Positions 60,401 to 64,000 of a stretch of DNA of 64,000 nucleotides are shown one piece after another. Numbering within the stretch: position 1 is the first letter of the stretch; every line of letters begins with the position of its first letter. The DNA comes from Caldilineae bacterium (lineage in GTDB: Bacteria > Chloroflexota > Anaerolineae > DUEN01): the NCBI GenBank assembly GCA_011176545.1, contig DUEN01000103.1, positions 1 to 64,000 on the forward strand. Reading direction: 5' to 3'. Below the pieces are notes generated by a model. It had not been told where the DNA came from. It saw only the letters and a list, made by a program, of their open reading frames with translations, and made no database searches. The position numbers and the translations under genes were made by a program.

Positions 60401-61033
60401 CAGGTGCTCCACGCGGGCACCAAGAGCACGGATAAGGGCGCCATCGAGGACGAGCAAGAGGCGAAGAAGGTCGTGACCAAGGCCCCTGTCCCGATGCTCG
60501 GCCAGCTCTCGCCGGATGGGTATTATCAGAAGAAGCCCCGGCCGCGAGTCCTACATGGTACCACGTATCGATGGACCACGCCACTGGGCACGGCCTATGT
60601 GACGATCAACTCCGACAGTAGTGGGCAGCCCTTCGAGGTCTTCCTTAACGTGGGTAAAGCGGGTTCGGATGTTGCCGCGGTATCCGAGGCGTTGGGTAGG
60701 CTGATCTCGCTGATCCTGCGTCTTCCCTCCTCGCTTGCCCCACGGGAACGTCTGGAAGAGGTGGTGGAGCAATTGGCTGGAATCGGCGGCGGGCGACCGT
60801 TGGGCTTCGGTCCCAACGCTGTCCGCTCACTGCCTGACGCGATCTCGCAAGTGCTGGCGGAGTACCTGAAGGGCGAGGCCCCCGAGAAGCCGGCGGAAGA
60901 GGTCGAAGTGGCGCAGCTCTCATTGCCCTTGGACCGCCCCACGGGCGATCTATGTCCTGAGTGTGGGCAGGCGACCCTCGTGTTCGAGGAGGGGTGCAAA
61001 AAGTGCCTCTCATGCGGCTTTAGTGAGTGCTAA
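57488..61033 (+). CDS. nrdJ: Vitamin B12-dependent ribonucleotide reductase (class II) with intein
   Basis: A 1181-codon gene; without its 365-residue intein the mature enzyme has 816 residues. It makes deoxyribonucleotides with adenosylcobalamin. Host motifs are [21 protein letters not shown] (in parts), [35 protein letters not shown], the split [21 protein letters not shown] site, and [17 protein letters not shown]. The C-terminus has a TSCPD-type domain ([20 protein letters not shown]) and a zinc ribbon with two CxxC pairs (CPECG, CLSCG). ATG 57488 follows AGGAGGAG at 8 nt; the longer frame from 57362 lacks a ribosome site. It lies 190 bp after nrdR and is closed by a strong terminator. 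Confidence 0.95.
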   Translation: MSTADIINTLKVQADRPAKVGQWSEAALRVLRERYLLRNEAGEVIETPEDMCWRVAMAIAQGEAKHGADEATVRAWAERFYDLMVERKFLPNSPTMMNAGKGNNLQYSACYVLPVGDSMEEIFDAIKNAALIHKSGGGTGFAFSRLRPAGSLVRSSGGKASGPVSFLRVFNAATEAVKQGGTRRGANMGILRVDHPDIEEFITCKLDGSITNFNISVAATDAFMRAVMEDTEYEILAQPGWPDGKGGRYQGGEVIGRKRARDVFQKIVEAAWRTGDPGMIFIDRINASPANPTPALGQIEATNPCVAGDTWVLTESGPRQVRELVGKPCRVIVQGYAWNTGPEGFFATGKKPVLRLRTKEGHTLRLTANHLVARVTRRTRWTLEVEWAEAGELKPGDEIVLHNHRNLEGWEGPGTEEEGYLIGLLLGDGTLKKEAAVLSVWGAEDEREPVLAQAERYIRTLPHRSDSARWHPVAGRDEWRMESTALRDLAFRLDMGIGHKSWTPTIERTSSNFYRGFLRGLFDADGSVQGSREKGVSIRLSQSDRNVLEGVQRMLLRLGIHSHIYSRREAGEALLPEGHDGARFYPTQPQYELIISNDNILLFAEQIGFTDPAKRAALDRLLSAYRRLLNRERFIARVEAVEPDGIEEVYDVRVPGVHAFDANGLYVHNCGEQPLLPNEACNLGSINLLRFVKPAGQREKHQNGHQPERHPGIDWEELERVVRLSVRFLDDVIEVNPYPLPEVRKAVEGNRRIGLGVMGWADVLFALGIPYDSEEALELAHQVMGFINEIGHDESARLAEERGPFPNWPQSIYADDRPLRNATVTTIAPTGTISIIAGASSGIEPLFALAFSHIVGERHLTFIDPVFEQVARERGFYSEELMEKVAETGTLQGITDLPEDVRRVFVTAHEIAPEWHVRMQAAFQAHTDNAVSKTINLPNSATIEDVANAYLLAYKEGCLGITVFRDGCKGTQVLHAGTKSTDKGAIEDEQEAKKVVTKAPVPMLGQLSPDGYYQKKPRPRVLHGTTYRWTTPLGTAYVTINSDSSGQPFEVFLNVGKAGSDVAAVSEALGRLISLILRLPSSLAPRERLEEVVEQLAGIGGGRPLGFGPNAVRSLPDAISQVLAEYLKGEAPEKPAEEVEVAQLSLPLDRPTGDLCPECGQATLVFEEGCKKCLSCGFSEC
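58400..59494 (+). other. Intein in NrdJ with LAGLIDADG endonuclease motifs
   Basis: The intein covers precursor residues 305-669. It begins with Cys in [13 protein letters not shown] (block A), has the block B-type [10 protein letters not shown], two LAGLIDADG-like motifs ([12 protein letters not shown] and [13 protein letters not shown]), block [13 protein letters not shown], and ends in VHN followed by Cys+1 of the host. The splicing residues Cys1, the block B region, penultimate His and terminal Asn are all present, so it should splice. Both aspartates of the endonuclease motifs are present, so homing activity may persist. It sits in the NPCGEQ motif, and the +1 Cys is the residue equivalent to the thiyl-radical Cys of the reductase. 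Confidence 0.93.
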
Positions 61034-61049
61034 CGATGGGTAAGATAAG

Positions 61050-61083
61050 AGAACCCCGGCTTCTTCGAAGAAGCCGGGGTTCT
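61050..61083 (+). terminator. Terminator after nrdJ
   Basis: A 16-bp perfect stem (AGAACCCCGGCTTCTT and complement) with CG at its centre, followed by a T-rich TCTT. Nearly the same stem as at 12927-12961. Confidence 0.88.
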
Positions 61084-61119
61084 TCTTATGGAAAGGCCAT
61101 GAGTGGCAACCGTTTCTTC

Positions 61120-61148
61120 TTGACGCTCGCTGCCCTTGTGTGTATACT
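61120..61148 (+). promoter_or_regulatory. Promoter of the tRNA operon
   Basis: TTGACG (61120-61125), a 17-bp spacer and TATACT (61143-61148), ending 10 bp before the first tRNA. Confidence 0.75.
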
Positions 61149-61157
61149 GCAACATGC

Positions 61158-61234
<77 letters not shown>

Positions 61235-61235
61235 C

Positions 61236-61308
61236 GCGGGAGTAGCTCAGGTGGTAGAGCATCGGCCTTCCAAGCCGAGTGTCGCGGGTTCGAGTCCCGT
61301 CTCCCGCT
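61236..61308 (+). tRNA. tRNA-Gly (anticodon TCC)
   Basis: 73 nt. The acceptor stem GCGGGAG pairs with CTCCCGC, the anticodon loop is CTTCCAA, and the T arm contains GGTTCGAGTCC. Unlike its two neighbours the CCA end is not encoded (TTCC follows the acceptor stem), so it must be added by the nucleotidyltransferase. Confidence 0.94.
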
Positions 61309-61316
61309 TCCTTTTC

Positions 61317-61392
61317 GGGCCCCTAGCTCAGCGGTCAGAGCGGCCGGCTCATAACCGGTTGGTCCTCGGTTCGAATCCGAGGGGGCCCACCA
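61317..61392 (+). tRNA. tRNA with CAT anticodon, probably tRNA-Ile2 (lysidine type)
   Basis: 76 nt with CCA encoded. The acceptor stem GGGCCCC pairs with GGGGCCC, and the anticodon loop is CTCATAA. The first base pair is G-C, not the mismatch of initiator tRNA, and the body (GGCTCATAACCGGTTGGTC) closely resembles bacterial tRNA-Ile(CAT), whose C34 is modified to lysidine by TilS. An elongator Met tRNA is the alternative. Confidence 0.9.
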
Positions 61393-61403
61393 TCTTCGGT
61401 GAG

Positions 61404-61436
61404 CTCCAGTCATCTTGGACTGGAGTTCGTTCTTCT
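61404..61436 (+). terminator. Terminator of the tRNA operon
   Basis: CTCCAGTC (61404-61411) pairs with GACTGGAG (61418-61425) around a 6-nt loop, followed by the T-rich TTCGTTCTTCTT. Confidence 0.8.
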
Positions 61437-61558
61437 TCCACGAAAGACACCATGATTAGTTCGCACGATGCCGGATCAGGGAGAACATTCCCCGTTCTTT
61501 TTTTGCGCCTCTGTCGTGTATCCGTCCTATATCTGATATCATGATGCAGAGGTGAGCT

Positions 61559-63313
61559 ATGCTTTATCCACAATCGAATCCTCTACGCCAGAGTATTGAC
61601 CTCTCCGGATTCTGGGACTTCCGCTTCGATCCCGAGGATGCTGGGCTCTCGGCTGGATGGGCCAATGGCTTCACGGGGGGCTATCCTATCGCCGTCCCGG
61701 CCAGCTGGAACGATCAGTTCGAGGACTGGCGCGATTACCTGGGGCCGGCGTGGTACCAAACCCGCTTCGACCTGCCCTGGGGATGGGAGGAGCGCCGGGT
61801 GTATCTGCGCTTCGGCTCCGTCAACTACCTGGCCGAGATATGGCTCAACGGCGTACGTCTGGGCCAACACGAGGGGGGACACCTGCCCTTCGAGTTCGAT
61901 ATTACCCCACATGTCAAGCGAGAGGGCAATCTCCTGGTCGTGCGCGTGGAAGGGGAGCTGGCGCCTGATCGCGTGCCGCCGGGAAATGTGCCACCCGACC
62001 CTCTGGACACGTTCGCGGGCATCAACTATCCCGACACCACCTTCGACTTCTTCCCGTTCTGCGGTATCCACCGCCCTGTGTTACTCTACGCCGTCCCTTA
62101 CGATGCCATCGCGGATCTCACGGTGGTCACGGAGATCGTGGAAAACCGCGGCATCGTGCGCGTGCACCTGGACCGCACGACGGCGGATTCGGCGACGGCG
62201 CGGTTCGTGCTGCGCGGACATGGCACTGAGGTTATGGCCGAGCTGCCGGCCGCCGAGGAGACGGTGGAGGCCGTGCTCACGGTGCCCGGCGCCGCCTTCT
62301 GGTCCCCCGAAGAGCCCAACCTGTACGAGCTCGCCGTCGAGCTGATGCGCGGCGGCGAGGCGTTCGATCGCTACACGCTCCCGGTGGGCATCCGCACCAT
62401 CGCCGTAGAAGGCGACGCGTTACTGCTCAACGGTCGGCCGCTCATGCTCAAGGGGTTCGGCCGCCACGAGGACTTCCCCATCACGGGAAGGGGGCTGGTG
62501 CCCGCCGTCATCGTCAAGGACTACGCGCTGATGAAGTGGATCGGCGCCAACTCCTTCCGCACATCGCACTATCCATACTCCGAGCAGATGATGGACCTGG
62601 CCGATCGTTTGGGCTTCCTGGTGATCGACGAGACGCCGGCGGTGGGATTGTTCTTCCGAGAAGAAGGGCTGGAGCGGCGTCTGGAACTGTGCCGCCAGTA
62701 TGTGCGGGAGCTCATCGCCCGCGACAAGAACCATCCCAGCGTGATCATGTGGAGCCTGGCGAACGAGCCGCACTCCAAGCGGCCCGCGGCCAAGGCCTTC
62801 TTCCGCGACCTGTACGACCTGGCCAAGTCGCTGGATCCCACCCGGCCGGTGACCGTGGTCAGCATGTTGGGGGAGACCGAGGAGGCCTTCGAGTTCTGCG
62901 ACGTGGTATGCCTCAATCGATACTATGGATGGTACACGGAGTGCGGGCAGTTGGATAAGGGGTGTAGGAAGCTCTCGGAGGAGCTGGACGCGCTGCATGC
63001 GAAGTATCCCAAGCCGCTGATCCTGACCGAGTTCGGCGCGGATACGATCCCGGGATGCCACGCCCAACCGCCGGAGATGTTTAGCGAGGAATATCAGGCG
63101 GAGATGCTGACCCGCTATATCGAGATATTGAACAGCAAGCCCTACGTCGTGGGCCAGCACGTCTGGAACATGTGCGACTTTAAGACGGGACAGTCGGTGC
63201 GTCGCATGGGCGGGTTCAACTATAAGGGCGTGTTCACCCGCGACCGCCGTCCCAAGCTGGCCGCGCACCGTTTGCGCGAGCTTTGGACGGGGGAAGGGAC
63301 GAAGGGCGGATGA
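61559..63313 (+). CDS. uidA: Beta-glucuronidase (GH2)
   Basis: A 584-residue cytoplasmic GH2 enzyme releasing glucuronic acid from glucuronides. It has the jelly-roll domain (SGFWDFRFDPEDAG ... VPASWND), an immunoglobulin-like domain, and a TIM barrel. The acid/base is Glu403 in SLANEPHS and the nucleophile Glu491 in ILTEFGADT. The Asn-x-Lys motif (NYK, residues 554-556, in FNYKGVFTRDRRPK) that binds the uronate carboxylate distinguishes it from beta-galactosidases and agrees with E. coli GUS. The ATG at 61559 follows AGAGGTGA. It is followed by an IolB/KduI-family isomerase, so it probably feeds a uronate pathway. Confidence 0.93.
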   Translation: MLYPQSNPLRQSIDLSGFWDFRFDPEDAGLSAGWANGFTGGYPIAVPASWNDQFEDWRDYLGPAWYQTRFDLPWGWEERRVYLRFGSVNYLAEIWLNGVRLGQHEGGHLPFEFDITPHVKREGNLLVVRVEGELAPDRVPPGNVPPDPLDTFAGINYPDTTFDFFPFCGIHRPVLLYAVPYDAIADLTVVTEIVENRGIVRVHLDRTTADSATARFVLRGHGTEVMAELPAAEETVEAVLTVPGAAFWSPEEPNLYELAVELMRGGEAFDRYTLPVGIRTIAVEGDALLLNGRPLMLKGFGRHEDFPITGRGLVPAVIVKDYALMKWIGANSFRTSHYPYSEQMMDLADRLGFLVIDETPAVGLFFREEGLERRLELCRQYVRELIARDKNHPSVIMWSLANEPHSKRPAAKAFFRDLYDLAKSLDPTRPVTVVSMLGETEEAFEFCDVVCLNRYYGWYTECGQLDKGCRKLSEELDALHAKYPKPLILTEFGADTIPGCHAQPPEMFSEEYQAEMLTRYIEILNSKPYVVGQHVWNMCDFKTGQSVRRMGGFNYKGVFTRDRRPKLAAHRLRELWTGEGTKGG

Positions 63314-63327
63314 CGATTGATCTGCAA

Positions 63328-63354
63328 GTAGGGGCGCAGCATGCTGCGCCCTAC
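63328..63354. repeat. GC palindrome of the GGGCGCAGC family
   Basis: GTAGGGGCGCAGCA faces TGCTGCGCCCTAC with one extra G; the inner 20 bp (63332-63351) are a perfect palindrome. It lies between uidA and the isomerase gene. Confidence 0.7.
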
Positions 63355-63428
63355 CCCACGGTTCCATGCGCACCTACCTTGAGCCCTTCGCTGTGGTCTA
63401 ATTATGAACCTCACGAGGAGGATGAATG

Positions 63429-64000
63429 ATGAATACAGAATGTATGTTGTTCCGTAACACGGCTGCCCATACGGGGCGTAAGCGCGTCATCACGCCGGAG
63501 AACTCCGATCTGGAGTATCTCTCCTACGGGCGTACGATCCTGAAGGCCGGCGATGAGCCCGTGACTTTCAACACTGGCGATGAGGAGGTCGTCCTCCTCT
63601 GCATGAACGGAGAGGGCACCATCGAGGCCGGCGGGCAGACGTATACCCTGAAGAAGTGGGACGCCCTCTTCGCCGCGGCCGGCGTTGACCTGAAGCTCAG
63701 CACCGAGAGCTCCGTGGACTTCCTGGAGTGCGCGGCCCCGACGGAAAAGAAGGGCACCGTGCAGTTCGTGCCTTTCGACAGCGTGAAGGATGATCCCAAG
63801 CTGGCGGGGGTGTACGGTGAGGTGCCTTTCCAGCGTACCATCTATAAGATCATCGATGACAATGTGGACGCCTCCCGTCTGCTGGTAGGCGTGACCTTCA
63901 GCGAGCCGGGCAACTGGACATCGTGGCCGCCACATGAGCACGCCGACACCAAAGAGGAGATCTACGTCTATTGCGATATGCCCACACCGGCTTTCGGCGT
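63429..64000 (+). CDS. IolB/KduI-family isomerase (5-deoxy-glucuronate isomerase-like), 3' end outside the window
   Basis: A partial gene of which about 190 codons are visible; it runs off the right edge. The product has the double cupin fold of the IolB/KduI family, which isomerises 5-deoxy-glucuronate (inositol degradation) or 5-keto-4-deoxyuronate (pectin or glycosaminoglycan degradation). Visible features are LEYLSYGRTILKAGD, the first cupin with VVLLCMNGEGTIEAGGQTY, and the metal-site stretch GNWTSWPPHEH...EEIYVY with two His and one Glu. AGGAGG ends 7 nt before ATG 63429; the ATG just before it, at 63426, is an alternative start. The glucuronidase upstream supports a role in uronate use. 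The choice between IolB and KduI remains open. Confidence 0.82.
   Translation, partial: MNTECMLFRNTAAHTGRKRVITPENSDLEYLSYGRTILKAGDEPVTFNTGDEEVVLLCMNGEGTIEAGGQTYTLKKWDALFAAAGVDLKLSTESSVDFLECAAPTEKKGTVQFVPFDSVKDDPKLAGVYGEVPFQRTIYKIIDDNVDASRLLVGVTFSEPGNWTSWPPHEHADTKEEIYVYCDMPTPAFG

Noticed and set aside
61317-61392. Initiator tRNA-Met
   Set aside because: The first pair is G-C rather than a mismatch and the body matches tRNA-Ile(CAT).

Overview
The window looks like a high-GC chromosome segment of a Chloroflexota bacterium (Anaerolineae or a neighbouring class is my best guess). The inference rests on the combination of an archaeal-style mevalonate module (thiolase, HMG-CoA synthase, DUF35 protein, class II HMG-CoA reductase), a tungsten-type aldehyde ferredoxin oxidoreductase, several lipoprotein-dependent sugar ABC transporters with LacI control, a B12-dependent ribonucleotide reductase, and a division/cell-wall (dcw) cluster without murE. 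No 16S rRNA is present, so the assignment is not proven.

Layout. 1-3475: left edge with 23-bp tandem repeats and a palindromic mobile-type repeat, then an S9 peptidase and a tRNA-dihydrouridine synthase. 3476-4471: a DapB-like dehydrogenase on the minus strand. 4641-12899: a LacI-controlled carbohydrate operon (regulator, two permeases, binding lipoprotein, GH116 glycosidase, UroD-like methyltransferase) with a consensus promoter and two identical operators. 13138-14685: 4-alpha-glucanotransferase. 14794-18585: a second sugar ABC transporter on the minus strand whose two permeases both carry extra membrane segments. 18952-22617: a cassette of a MoaD-like protein, a small protein ending in Gly-Gly and a globin-MoaD fusion, facing an aldehyde ferredoxin oxidoreductase. 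22955-27288: phosphoglucose isomerase, OsmC, PhzF and double-GNAT genes. 27406-31498: mevalonate genes. 31680-35444: an orphan complex-I/hydrogenase-type membrane arm of three genes. 35562-37674: M48 protease and glutamate formimidoyltransferase. 38107-56159: the dcw cluster mraZ-rsmH-ftsL-ftsI-murF-mraY-murD-ftsW-murG-two CvpA-like genes-murC-murB-ddl-ftsQ-ftsA-ftsZ, with MraZ-type operator repeats. 56522-61033: NrdR boxes, nrdR and an intein-containing nrdJ. 61120-61436: a tRNA Pro-Gly-Ile operon. 61559-64000: beta-glucuronidase and a truncated IolB/KduI-family isomerase.

Functional picture. The organism appears to be a heterotroph that imports oligosaccharides or glycosides with ABC systems and hydrolyses them (GH116, GH77, GH2 glucuronidase). 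The most unusual parts are the globin/MoaD/aldehyde-oxidoreductase neighbourhood, the orphan proton-pump module, and the twin CvpA-like membrane proteins inside the division cluster. Intergenic spaces are rich in short GC palindromes and in a dispersed element of about 70-130 bp with ends of the type ACCGCAGAGAC...; these repeats helped to fix several gene starts. No CRISPR array, rRNA or complete transposase gene was seen.
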